This document shows, piece by piece, positions 11,113 to 21,840 of a stretch of DNA of 64,000 nt. Under the pieces are notes generated by a model. That model did no database searches and was not told the origin of the DNA. It worked only from the letters and a program-made list of their open reading frames with translations. Positions within the stretch are counted from its first letter, which is position 1; the number at the start of each line of letters is the position of its first letter. A program made the translations under genes and the position numbers. Source of the DNA: Rhynchospora pubera (lineage: Eukaryota > Streptophyta > Magnoliopsida > Poales > Cyperaceae); assembly GCA_028095005.1 (NCBI GenBank), contig CM051463.1, positions 77,432,697 to 77,496,696 of the forward strand. The letters are read 5' to 3'.

Positions 11113-14100
11113 ACCTATGTTGATTATTGATTTTAGATAGTTTTTGAGACTTAACCATGGTAGCAGTCCAGTATCCTGTCCAGTACAGAGAGCTTCCATT
11201 TATTGGTATAAAACATAGCCATGATTTTTTCATGAGGATTTTAGTAGGTTTGAAATACAACTATAGTCGGACTTATAATCGTAATTACAAAGAATTTCGC
11301 TAATTAGAAATCGTTATGTGTTTAAAGGAAATTTTAACTTATCCATGAGCTAAGTTTTCCAAATAATCAAATGTATTAAATGCATTTTGATGGACTGTTA
11401 ATAAGTTGCCTTGCAAAAAAAAAAAAAAAAATCAAAACTTCATCAAATGGACTTTAAATAGATCAGACATTTAATTTAATCAATGGATTTGAAGTAGGTA
11501 CCCAGAGGTGTTGTGCAAACCAAAAGAAAACTCGAAAAACTAAATGTGTCCTTTATTTCTATATCAGACCAAGAAATCAAACAGGGTAAACACTTCTTCA
11601 AAATGAATTTAAGTAACTAAATGCAGTTTTTTTGTTACACTAATCTAGACCGAGATTTTGCTAAAATACTGAGCAATTCATTATCAAACTAAAAAAAGAA
11701 AAGTAGAAAAAGTGCATGAATCAGCACATATTCACATATTTGAGTCTGGCTAAAGAACAAAAAAGACAAATAGATAGGTTCAAGACCTCGCCCTTTTAGG
11801 TTCGTCTAAGACCAGGGTAGAACTCGCAGTGCCTTTTGACTTTTGATCCTTTCTCGTACTAAACGAGGAATTGGATTGCTGACTTGTATTGGTTTCAGTA
11901 AGGACAGTGTATTAAGTTTCCAAATTAAAATAAACTCTGCAATGATATGCATAAATTGACTTTTTAGCGAAGTTGTTTGTTGCAAGAGCCGCTCCAAGTC
12001 TCCCGACTGAAAATTAAGAACCCAAACAATGATATACTTGAAAGGTAATAAGCAACACATTTTGTCTAGAAGATTGCATGTCACAACCAATATCAACGAG
12101 CAAGATACATCAAAAATGATTATACGTCCAATATTTCCCTGTCTTTTTCTTTTTCCATGGGCACATCCGTCTCCCAAATGAAACAAAAAATTTCCTTATA
12201 ATTGATGTATAATCATTTTCTCAGTTGCCTTCATCATCCCTTTTATATACGTGGTCCTTGCTCATTTTTGCTTCTCTCTAAACAAAACTTACAACTAATG
12301 ACAAAAAAACATGTGCTTGTTTGTGGTACCACAAAAAAAATGTGCTGAATAATAGCACTCAGCCGTCCAAGCACAAAAAATGTACATGGGCAGTTATTAC
12401 GTGGCTTCGAAGCTGAGAGAGACAAGAGAATGACTATGCTACTATTCATATGTAAATTGGTTTTGTAGGCTAGATTTTTAGGCTCTTAGATTTTTTCAAG
12501 ATCCGTGCAAAGATTTGAGGAATGGTTGAAATAAAGGCGCTGACCCCTCCTTCAGTTTAATATTTTATGTTCGCTCATTGTTAAATTCTTCGTCTCTCTT
12601 CACAAAACTGTAGCGGTCTCGCCTTATACTTTATTTTAGCTACTATTTTTTATTCTCTTCCCGAGCTCCTTACTTCGTTTTCCTTCGAAACCCTAGGCTT
12701 CTTTCTTCGCCTCCGCCTCCACTTCTCTCAGAACAACTCAATTAGCAGCTCCGCCTTTTGTCCTTTGAAACCCTAGTTTCAGCACCGTAAGGAAGAAGTA
12801 GAGGCGAAGGCAGAATATTGAAATAATAGAGGCAAAGAGTTGCTTACACTAAAATTTCAAGACTGTGAAGTGGACAAATTGAATAGATCGTATAACATTA
12901 CATGTAAATTTAACATTTTTAAGGGGTTATTTGTAATTCATAGGAGGGGCAAATGCCTAGTTTTCATTACATGTGGATCCGCTCCTGAAAAGAAGGATTA
13001 GAAACCCTAAGTGAGCTATCTCTAGATCGGGCAGTAGTCTATCCCTCTCTCTCCTAGGCAGGCTCTCTTTTTTCTCTTTTTATAGCAGAAAAATTGAAGG
13101 TAACTACAACCCTATTTTAAAATATTTTGAAGGATAACAGGGAACCTAGTTTGACCTATTTTGAACTGTTAGGCACTAAAGTTTTTGTCGCATTTATACA
13201 GACTTCACACAAATTGGATGTATATGAAATCCTTGATCCAGAAATATATATGGAGATACTACTTTTTATTTTGTGATGGTAAGGAATAAAATTACTGAAA
13301 TTCCAACGGCCAATGATTAAATTGCCAACTGATCAAATTGAAATTCTTAAAATTACCCTTTCTGAGAAGTTAAAACCAAGCAGCATACGTTAAAGCAGAA
13401 ATTGATTTTCAATTAATTTCAAGGCCCATATTATTGGTGTTGACAGGTCAGATTTTAAGAATATATAATTACAAATTTGACCATATATAATTGACCGTCT
13501 GATCTTCAAATGTTGATGTTTCTTCTTAATATCTAGTGAAAGGAAAAAAAGTCCGGACCAGATTTCAAAGGACCAGACTTGACGAGTTTGATACAAAGAC
13601 TGGGTCGGACCGAGTTGATAATGAGATGGGTCGGATTAGACGGGTTTGTTTTTTTGAAATATCAGACCAGTTCCTCAAAACCCGACCTTCTAGTCCTTCA
13701 AAAATAATACCAACATTTAATTTTTTTAATAGTATTTTAATATCTAATGTGTCATCATGATCAAATGGTTGCTACGATTGAAGGGTCGGATCCAGCCCTT
13801 CAACATCCATCTTTGAAAAAAAAAATTAGACGCCCTTTCAAAATTCGACCCATCTAGACCCTTGTTTGTCGTCGAAAGACCAGTTCAGTTCGAATTTTAG
13901 AATAGTCTTTCAAAGAACGGGCCAGGGACCAAGGATTTTTGGACTATCACTATGCTTATCTATTAAAGGAAGTTTTTTTAAAAATAAATAAATAAAAGAA
14001 ACCCTAGGCTTGCCTAATTTAAAGGAACTTGCTTGGATTCGGTTCACAGTTCTTAAGCCGACGTAATATATGGACCCCGTTATTCAGGGAATATTCTTCT

Positions 14101-14310
14101 TCTATACGGTCATACAGATTTAGTTTGGGTTTTTCTGAAGAAATTTTGTTTACTTTTATATTGGAGTGAAAAAATGAAGAAGTGTGTGGAGGAGGTGTTT
14201 GTTTCGCGTACCCGAAATATGCTACTATGAGTGGCTGCTATAGGTCCACACAAGGTGCACATATTTGGGTGCATTATAGGCAACCATAAGAAAATAGTAA
14301 CTGGTATGGG
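11113..14310. other. Intergenic spacer
   Basis: Mostly AT-rich. At about 12640-12830 a CT-rich, less AT-biased stretch with two AAACCCTAG motifs resembles a plant 5' leader, but no coding exon follows on either strand. At about 13540-13940 there are repeated words such as GGGTCGGA and GACCAG without clear terminal repeats, possibly an old MITE. Confidence 0.35.
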
Positions 14311-14700
14311 GAGTTTTGCTATGGTGAGTCACAACACACGTTAGTCGTACTCCAAAATTCTTAGATCTGGTTCAAAATGACCTATTTAAACCGTCCAATA
14401 CGATCTCCCTATTGAATCTTCATGCAGACCAAATTTTATATATATTTTTTAAATTTTTAAGTATATTTTCAGATTTTTAAAAACTGTTATTTTTGAACGA
14501 TTACTAATTAGATTAATGATTTTCTGGAATTTAAAAAAAATACTTAAAATTTTCGAGAAAATATAAAATTTGATCTGCATGGAGATTTCAATAGGGAGAT
14601 CGTATTAAACGGTTTGAATCGATCATTTTTAACCAAATCTAGGAAATATGAGCGCGACTTACAGATCCTTTGTGAGTCGCGACTCACCATAGTAAAACTC
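14311..14700. mobile_element. Fold-back MITE, 390 bp
   Basis: Starts GAGTTTTGCTATGGTGAGTC and ends GACTCACCATAGTAAAACTC. The arms continue inward (for example CGATCTCCCTATTGAA and its complement) to near the centre, leaving a short unpaired middle. Its design resembles the element at 7138-7527 but the sequence differs. No convincing target duplication was seen. Confidence 0.8.
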
Positions 14701-15015
14701 ATAATATGTGACAATGACGAATCATAAGTGCAACGACCATCCCTAATCTACTAACCCAAGGAATTTTTTCAGATATATTGACGTTTTTTAAATAAATAAT
14801 AAACGGGTGTGATATGCACCATCCAACAAAACAGCATTCAGAGCATCCACCATCACTAGAGACAACAAAATGGGTTTTCTTGGAGTCCAAGCCCTGATTT
14901 TTCGCTTGCTGACGTCTTCATTTTCGCGCGATGACGTCATCAATTTTTTCGAGAAAAAAGTTTTTGTTCAAATTTTTTTTTGCGCGCTGACATCATCAAA
15001 TGGACAAATTTTTAT

Positions 15016-15530
15016 GTTCAGTTAAATGTATCAAGGGATGAGTTAAACTAATTATGTGTTCAATTAGATGCAGTAATAATATGAAGTTTTATGTTTTTGT
15101 GTTCAGTTCAACATCTCAAAGTATTAATTACATGAATTATGCGTTCAATTAGTTGCATCTCAAAATTGAATTTTCATAATTTTGTGCTCAATTAAACACG
15201 TAAAGGTATGAATTTAAAGCGTTTATGTGTTCAGTTAGTTGCAGCATAAATTTGATTTTGTAGTTTTTGTGCTCAATTTAACACGTTAATGGATGAATTA
15301 AAAGTGTATATGTGTTCAGTTAGATGCGTCCATAATTTGGATTTTTTAGTTTTTTGTGTTAAGTTAAACAGTTCAAGGGATGAATTAAAATTGTGTATGT
15401 GTTCAGTTAGATACGTCCATACTTTGGATTTTTAGTTTTTTATGTTCAGTTAAACACCTCAAGAGATGAATTATAATGAAACATGTGTTTAGTTAGATGC
15501 ATTCGAAACATGACGTTTTAACAACAAACA
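15016..15530. repeat. Tandem repeat, about 85-bp unit, six copies
   Basis: The word GTTCAGTTAAAC or close variants recurs at about 15016, 15101, 15187, 15271, 15358 and 15444 (spacing 84-87 bp). Each unit also carries a second GTGTTCAGTTAGATGC-type word, so the unit is itself a diverged dimer. It ends about 350 bp before the main satellite and is unrelated to it in sequence. Confidence 0.75.
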
Positions 15531-15539
15531 ATTTATGAT

Positions 15540-15870
15540 TGTTAGAGATATGTCCTAGAAGCCAATCAGTTGGTAGCTATTATATTAGTTTATGTTATTA
15601 ATGATACTGGATCATTTGTTCCTATAGATTATTATTGACAAATCATTCAGGTTGAGGATCTGAATTGTAGATCTCTATGGATCATTCGTTAGAATGACAA
15701 TAATATCTCTAAAGAGTCCATAGTCTTGATAATTAACAAGGAACATTAATTATCAGATAAGACTAGTATGCAAGTTAAGTGATGATTAAGTTCTGCAAAT
15801 CATGGGTAAGGAGTTACCGACTTAATTGCATATGTGTATGTTATTGGAACATAGCACAGGACATGACCTA
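15540..15870. other. Unassigned segment between two tandem repeats, possibly an LTR remnant
   Basis: Begins TGTTAGAGATATGTCCTAG, which looks like the TG start of a plant LTR, and is non-repetitive compared with both flanks. No matching 3' CA end, second LTR or target duplication was found. This is only a suggestion. Confidence 0.25.
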
Positions 15871-16243
15871 AAAGAATGGATATACATAGTAATTAAGTAC
15901 ATAAAGTGCAAATAATGCAATTATGTGTATCATTTGAGCATTTCAATCATTTCTGGATTCATTCTAAGTCATTTCATCAAAATAATATACATTTAAACTC
16001 TTTATACTGTCTATATGATGATTCATTTGTTATTTATTCAAAAAGATTGAATTATACAGGGTAATTACGCATATAAAATGCAAATAATACAATTCTAAGT
16101 ATCATTTGAGCATTTCAATCATTTTTGTATTCATTCTAAGTCATTTCATCACAATAATCTGCATTAAAATTATACTATCTAGAATATGATTCATATGTTA
16201 TTTATTCAAAAATATTAGATCATATGTGGTAATTACTCATATA

Positions 16244-16543
16244 GGCCATGTTTGGTAGAGGATTAAAGGTGGAGTAACTCATTTAATCCACTTTTACTCC
16301 TCCAAACATGATTAAATTTGGTGGAGTAGTGTGCAGTAAGGAGGAGAAAATTACTCCACCATTTTAGGTGGAGTAAAGTTACTCCATGGGATTAAGAGAT
16401 AGTTTTCATTTTTATTTACTCTTACTCTATATTTACTCCATCTTTTCATACCAAACATAATCTAAAATTGAAGGAGTAAAGTGGATTAACTATTTACTCC
16501 TCCTTAAGCTACTCCACGATTTACTCCTCTACCAAACATGGCC
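16244..16543. mobile_element. PIF/Harbinger-like MITE inside a satellite monomer, 300 bp
   Basis: Perfect outer inverted repeats GGCCATGTTTGGTAGAGGA and TCCTCTACCAAACATGGCC. The flanking satellite reads CATATA before and ATAAAG after, so the target ATA was duplicated (16241-16243 and 16544-16546). Removing the element and one ATA restores the normal monomer motif CATATAAAGTGC. The ends match Tourist-type MITEs, although an ATA target is unusual for that group (normally TWA). Confidence 0.85.
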
Positions 16544-18804
16544 ATAAAGTGCAAATAATGCAATTCTGAGTATCATTTGAGCATTTCAATCGCCTCAGTA
16601 TTCATTGAAAGTCATTTCATCGCAATAATCTACATTTAAACTCTTTATAATGTCTAAAATATGATTCAGATATTATTTATTCTAAAAGATTGGATTATAC
16701 ATTGCGCGTATAAAGTGCAAATAATGCAATTATGAGTATCATTTGAGCATTTCAACCGTTTCTGGATTCAATCTAAGTAATCTCATCAAAATAATCTATA
16801 TTAAAACTCTTTATAGAATATGATTTATTTGTTATTTATTAAAAAAGATTAGATTATACATGGTAATTACGCATATAAAGTGCAAATAATTCAATGTTGA
16901 GCATCATTTGAGCATTTCAATCGTTTCTGGATTCATTCTAAGTCATTTCATTGCAATAATCTACATTTAAACTCTTTATACTGTCTAGAATTTGATCCAT
17001 ATATTATTTAATAAAGGATATTTGATTATACAAGGTAAATACACATATAAAGTGAAAATACTACAATTTTGAGTATCGTTTCTACATTCAATCGTTTATG
17101 GATTCATTCTAAGTTATTTCATGACAATACTCTAAATTCAAACTCTTTATACTGTCTAGAATACGATTTAAGTGTTATTTATTCAAAAAATTGGATTATA
17201 CATGGTAATTACGCATATAAATTATAAATAATGCAATTCTGAGCATCATTTGAGCATTTCAATCGTTTCTGGAATCATTCTAAGATATTTGATTAGAATA
17301 ATCTACATTTAAACTTTTTATACTGTATGAAATATGATTCATGTGTTATTTATTCAAAAAGATTGGATCATACACGGTAATTACGCATATAAAGTGAAAA
17401 TAATGCAATGCTTAGCATCATTTGAGCATTGAAATCATTTATAGATTCATTCTAAGTCATTTCATCACAATAATCTAAATTTAAACACTTTATACTATCT
17501 TAAATATGATTCATGTTTTATTTATTCAAAAAGATTGGATTTTATACATGGTAATTACGCATATAAAGTGTAAATAATGCAATTATAAGCATCATTTGAG
17601 AATTTCTATCGTTTCTACAATCATTCTAAACCATTTGATAACAGAAATCTAATTTAAATTATTTATATTGTATAGAATATGTTTCATCTCTTATTTATTA
17701 AAAAATATTGTATTATGCAAGGTAATTACGCATATAAACTTCAAATAATTAAATTTTGAGCATCATTTAAGCATTTCAATCGTTTTTAGATTCTAAGTCA
17801 TTTGTTCACAATAATCTACATCTAAACTCTTTATACTGTCAAGAATATATTTCGTATGTTATTTATTCATAATGATTGGATTATACATGGTAATTACGTA
17901 TATAAAGTGCAAATAAAGCAATTATGACCATCATTTCAGCATTTCAATCGTTTCTGGAATCATTCTAAGTCATTTAACCACAATAATCTATATTGAAACT
18001 CTTTATACTGTCTTAAATATGATTCATGTGTCATTTATTAAAAAAAAGATTGGATTATACATGGTAATTACGCATATAAAGTGCAAATAATGCAATTCTG
18101 AGCAATCATTTGAGCATTTCAATCATTTCTGGAATAATTCTAAGTCATTTGATCATAATGATCTACATTCAAACTCTTTATACTGTCTAGAATATGATTC
18201 ATGTCTTGTTTACTCAAAAAGAATGGATTATTCATGGAAATTACTCATATAAAGTGCAAATAATGCAATTTTGAGCATCATTTGAGCATTTCAATCGTTT
18301 CTGGACTCATTCCTAAATTATTTCGTCACAATAATCTACATTTAAACTCTTTACACTGTCTAGAATATGTCATTTAATCACAATAATCTATATTTAAATT
18401 ATTTATAGAGCCTAAAAAAGATTGGATTATCATGGTAATTACGCATAAAAAGTGCAAACAATTCAATTCTGAGCATCACTTGAGCATTTCGATCATTTCT
18501 GAATTCACTCCAAGTCATTTGATCACAATAATATACATATAAACTCCTAATTCTGTATAGAATTTGATTCAAGTGTTATTTATTCAAAAAGAATGGATTA
18601 TACATCGTAATTACGCCTATAAAGTGCAAATAATGCAATTCTGAGCATCATTTGAGCATTTCTTCTTGATTCATTCTAAGTCATTTGATCACAAAAATCT
18701 ACATTTCAACTCTTTATACTATCTAGAATATGATTTAAGTGATATTAATTCAAAATGATTGTATTATATATCGTAATTATACACATATAAACTGCAAATG
18801 ATGT

Positions 18805-18825
18805 AATTCTGAGCATGTGTTGTTT
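18805..18825. repeat. LINE target-site duplication, left copy
   Basis: A 21-bp direct repeat beginning AATTCTGAGCATGTG, identical to 21820-21840 and made of satellite monomer sequence. It marks the left (3') end of the LINE. Confidence 0.9.
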
Positions 18826-21819
18826 TTTCGAAGCATTGACAGAGGCTGTCAAAGGAAAAAAATAAATAAAAAAAAGACCAAAATACAAAAGTATCCTCAA
18901 GCCTAAACTCTACACAGAACACCAATTAGCATAATCGCTTGTACATCTTAGCCTCCTCTTCTATCCCATTGGCAACGGTTTGCACATCTCTACTCCTTCC
19001 TCTAAAGATTCTATTATTCCTCTCGACCCACATCGCCCAGAGAGCGGTTGACAGGAAAACATGAAAACTCTTATCGGTCCTTCTCTGTTGAAGAGTGAGG
19101 ACCAGTGAGTCCTGTACTGTGTAGGACTGAAGTAAATAGGGTAAGGCGTGCAACAAGGTGATTCTCCTCCAAACTGATAAAGTGTAAGGGCAATAGAAAA
19201 ATAGATGCAGGGAGTCCTCCAGTATTTGCTGTTGGCAGAGGAAGCAAAGAGGTTGAGGTGCCAGCAAATGTCTTTTCCTGAGTTGTTGTTGTGGCAATAG
19301 CTTGTCATGGCAGAGTAAGTAGAGGAAGAACTTTAGAGAAGGTGGGATGGAGAACCTCCAAATACAAGTCAGTGGGGATGTTAACTTGCCAGCCGTAGAG
19401 AGAGATTTATAAAGAGAGGAGGCTGAAAAAGTACCAATACTACTCCAGCGCCAAGACACTCTATCATTGGTTGTTGAACGATGGAGGGAGGAGGGTTGGT
19501 GACCCTCCATTAGCAGTGAAGTTTGTTCATCCCAAGGTCGAGGCAGTAGCAAATGGAGCTGGGTAAGGGCTTCTGAGTAAGTAAATTTTGATCTCATAGG
19601 TTTTTGATGTTGGGACAGTAGGCATCTCAAAGGGGTACCCAGCCAGTTATCATACCAGAACGAACAGTCCAGACCTGAATTGATCTCCATCCGAGTTAAA
19701 ATTTGGAAGAGAAATCTTAAAGATCTGATGTCTTTCCAGAAAAACGAACCTGATTGGTTCCAGACGAGGGGAGAGCAAGATCCTCTGCAAGGAGAGTAAA
19801 GTTTGTAAGCAGTGTTATACCAGATGGATTGTTTGTCTGTGTAGAGCTTCCAAAGCCAGCGTAAGAGTAGCGCCTGATTATGTAATCTTAAGTTCTTCAA
19901 ACCTAAACCCCCGTGTGATTTTGGTAAGCAAAGTTTTTGCCAAGAGACCAAGTGAGTTCTTTGTTTGCCATCCTGGTTGGTACCCCAAATGAACCTCCTT
20001 CTTAATTTGTCAATTTCGTCAATTAACCAAGCAGGAACTAAGAACACCGACATGAAATAGGAAGGGATCGCTGCCAGAACAGAGGAAGCAAGAACCATTC
20101 TACCAGCACGAGAAAGCAACCTATTCTTCCATCCTTGCAATTTGACATTTATCTTTTCAATTAAAGGCATAAAGCTTGCTCTGTCAGGCTTCCCAATGGT
20201 CAGAGGCAAACCAAGATAGGTAAGTGGCAGCTGTTTTGCGGAGAAGCCAAACAGTAAATGCACATTTGCTACACTATGAGGAGACAGATTGAAAGGAACA
20301 AAAACCGATTTATCTCTACTGATTGCCAAGCCAGAAGCCTTTTCAAAGAGGAGAAGAGCCAGCTGTAGCACATTTAAAGCCTGGGTCGTGCCGGTGGAAA
20401 AGATGAGTGTGTCATCGGCGTATTGCAATATTATGAAAGGAGCAGGGAAGCTGGGAGAGAGAGAGCACTGTAAGGAGGTGGAGGCAGCTTTGATCATGCT
20501 AGCTAGTATATCCGAAACAAGGATGAGCAAGAATGGGGAGAGTGGGTCCCCCTGCCTGAGCCCCCGTTTATGCCGAAACAGAGAGCCCTTAGACCCATTG
20601 ATCAGGACTGAGGAGACTGCCGTAGAGAGAAGCAGGTTAACCCAGGAAAGGAAAGCATCAGGGAAACCTCTTAAGGTCAAACATTTAGTAAGAAAGCCCC
20701 AATCGACCGTATCAAAAGCTTTATAGAGATCAAGTTTCATCATAATTGCTGGGAAATTGCTTGAGTGGAGGTGATTTATTAGTTCTCTTGCCACAATGAA
20801 ATTCTCAGAAATTAAACGTCCTTTAACAAACCCAGTTTGTGAAGGAGAAATAAGCTCATTTAGAAAAGGCTGAAGTCGCAAAGCCAGCACTTTGGAGATG
20901 AGCTTTGGGATGAAATTAATGACGCTTATCGGTCTGAACTCAGTCACTGTCTGAGCACTATCGCACTTTGGAATGAGGATAATGTTTGCAGCATTATAGT
21001 TGTGGAGAGAGAGTGTTCCTTGAAAGAGACTGTGGAAGATTGATAAAATCTCAGATTTGACAATGTCCCAATTTTGTTTAAAGAATTCATTAGGTATTCC
21101 GTCCGGGCCACTAGCTTTGTTGTTGGCCATTCGCATCACTGCTCTCTTGACTTCTTTCTCAGAGAAGGGAAGGGCCAAACACTGGAGGTTTAACTGGGAA
21201 TCAACTAAGGAGGCACCAGAAAAAGGAATTGTGGGAACAGTCGATCCAAAGAGATTAGAGTAAAAGTCAGTGAAGGTCTGTAAGATCTCAACCGGATCTG
21301 TTTTTAGTTGGTCTCCTACTAGCAGGGAAGAGACATACTTCTTTCTTTGTTTGTAAGAAGCCAGTGCATGAAAATAAGATGTATTTCTATCCCCGGCTCG
21401 AAGCCATTTGATTCTAGCCCTGTGATGCCATTTGAGTTCCAACAGATTTGCTATTTCATAGGCCTTCTCTCGCAACTTCACTCTAAGAACTGCCTCAAGA
21501 GGGGTTAACTGACGCTTTTCCTCAAGCAAATCAAAAGTCAGAATCAGGTTCTTAGCATTTAAAAGAGTCAAATTGGGGCAATTGAATACTTGCTCACTCC
21601 AAGCTTTGAGCTCACTGTGCAACCGACTCGTTTTAATTTGAAAGCAATTAATTGGGTCCTGATTGGGTTGGCCCATATTCCAGGTTTTATGGGTGACTTC
21701 CTTGAAGTTTTTATGAAGCAGCCAGAACAATTCCATTCGTGGGGTTCTTTTCTGGGTAGGGAATTTTGAGCAGGACAAGAGGATGGGGCAGTGATCCGAA
21801 ACGATAGTAGGACAAGAGG
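18826..21819 (-). mobile_element. 5'-truncated L1-type LINE inserted in the satellite array
   Basis: About 3.0 kb on the minus strand. It is flanked by a 21-bp target duplication and ends 3' in a short A run next to the left copy. The 3' UTR (18826-18925) contains an A-rich stretch and, near the tail, a stem TTGACAG...CTGTCAA. The element starts inside the endonuclease domain, so it is truncated as most LINE copies are. The remaining ORF2 has no stop or frameshift, which together with the perfect duplication implies a recent insertion. Confidence 0.95.
18926..21817 (-). CDS. LINE ORF2 (reverse transcriptase), 5'-truncated
   Basis: The frame is open for over 960 codons from the truncation point to the stop. 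The first residues include SDHCPILL, the conserved C-terminal motif of the apurinic-type endonuclease domain. The rest of that domain is missing. Numbered from the codon at 21776-21778, the reverse transcriptase covers about residues 205-520, with NKASGPDGIPNEFF, FRPISVINF, KLDLYKAFDTVDW, GLRQGDPLSPFL and the catalytic YADD at 453-456. A zinc-binding zf-RVT region lies at about 777-865 (CFLC, then a late H and C). The C-terminus MWVERNNRIFRG is typical of plant L1-clade elements. There is no start codon or promoter left, so this copy should not express protein. Sequence outside the frame is satellite. Confidence 0.93.
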   Translation of the reverse strand, partial: SCPTIVSDHCPILLSCSKFPTQKRTPRMELFWLLHKNFKEVTHKTWNMGQPNQDPINCFQIKTSRLHSELKAWSEQVFNCPNLTLLNAKNLILTFDLLEEKRQLTPLEAVLRVKLREKAYEIANLLELKWHHRARIKWLRAGDRNTSYFHALASYKQRKKYVSSLLVGDQLKTDPVEILQTFTDFYSNLFGSTVPTIPFSGASLVDSQLNLQCLALPFSEKEVKRAVMRMANNKASGPDGIPNEFFKQNWDIVKSEILSIFHSLFQGTLSLHNYNAANIILIPKCDSAQTVTEFRPISVINFIPKLISKVLALRLQPFLNELISPSQTGFVKGRLISENFIVARELINHLHSSNFPAIMMKLDLYKAFDTVDWGFLTKCLTLRGFPDAFLSWVNLLLSTAVSSVLINGSKGSLFRHKRGLRQGDPLSPFLLILVSDILASMIKAASTSLQCSLSPSFPAPFIILQYADDTLIFSTGTTQALNVLQLALLLFEKASGLAISRDKSVFVPFNLSPHSVANVHLLFGFSAKQLPLTYLGLPLTIGKPDRASFMPLIEKINVKLQGWKNRLLSRAGRMVLASSVLAAIPSYFMSVFLVPAWLIDEIDKLRRRFIWGTNQDGKQRTHLVSWQKLCLPKSHGGLGLKNLRLHNQALLLRWLWKLYTDKQSIWYNTAYKLYSPCRGSCSPLVWNQSGSFFWKDIRSLRFLFQILTRMEINSGLDCSFWYDNWLGTPLRCLLSQHQKPMRSKFTYSEALTQLHLLLPRPWDEQTSLLMEGHQPSSLHRSTTNDRVSWRWSSIGTFSASSLYKSLSTAGKLTSPLTCIWRFSIPPSLKFFLYLLCHDKLLPQQQLRKRHLLAPQPLCFLCQQQILEDSLHLFFYCPYTLSVWRRITLLHALPYLLQSYTVQDSLVLTLQQRRTDKSFHVFLSTALWAMWVERNNRIFRGRSRDVQTVANGIEEEAKMYKRLC

Positions 21820-21840
21820 AATTCTGAGCATGTGTTGTTT
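21820..21840. repeat. LINE target-site duplication, right copy
   Basis: Identical to 18805-18825. It marks the 5'-truncated end of the LINE, directly next to the start of the endonuclease remnant. Confidence 0.9.

Noticed and set aside
12640..12840. CT-rich stretch with AAACCCTAG motifs as the start of a gene
   Set aside because: It is leader-like in composition, but no coding exon with splice signals follows on either strand.
20289..20726. 145-codon open frame on the plus strand
   Set aside because: It lies antisense to the LINE reverse-transcriptase frame and has no family character.
18926..21778. Treating the first codon at 21776-21778 as the true start of the reverse transcriptase
   Set aside because: It is TTG, and the frame continues upstream into the endonuclease motif SDHCPILL, so the protein is truncated and has no native start here.
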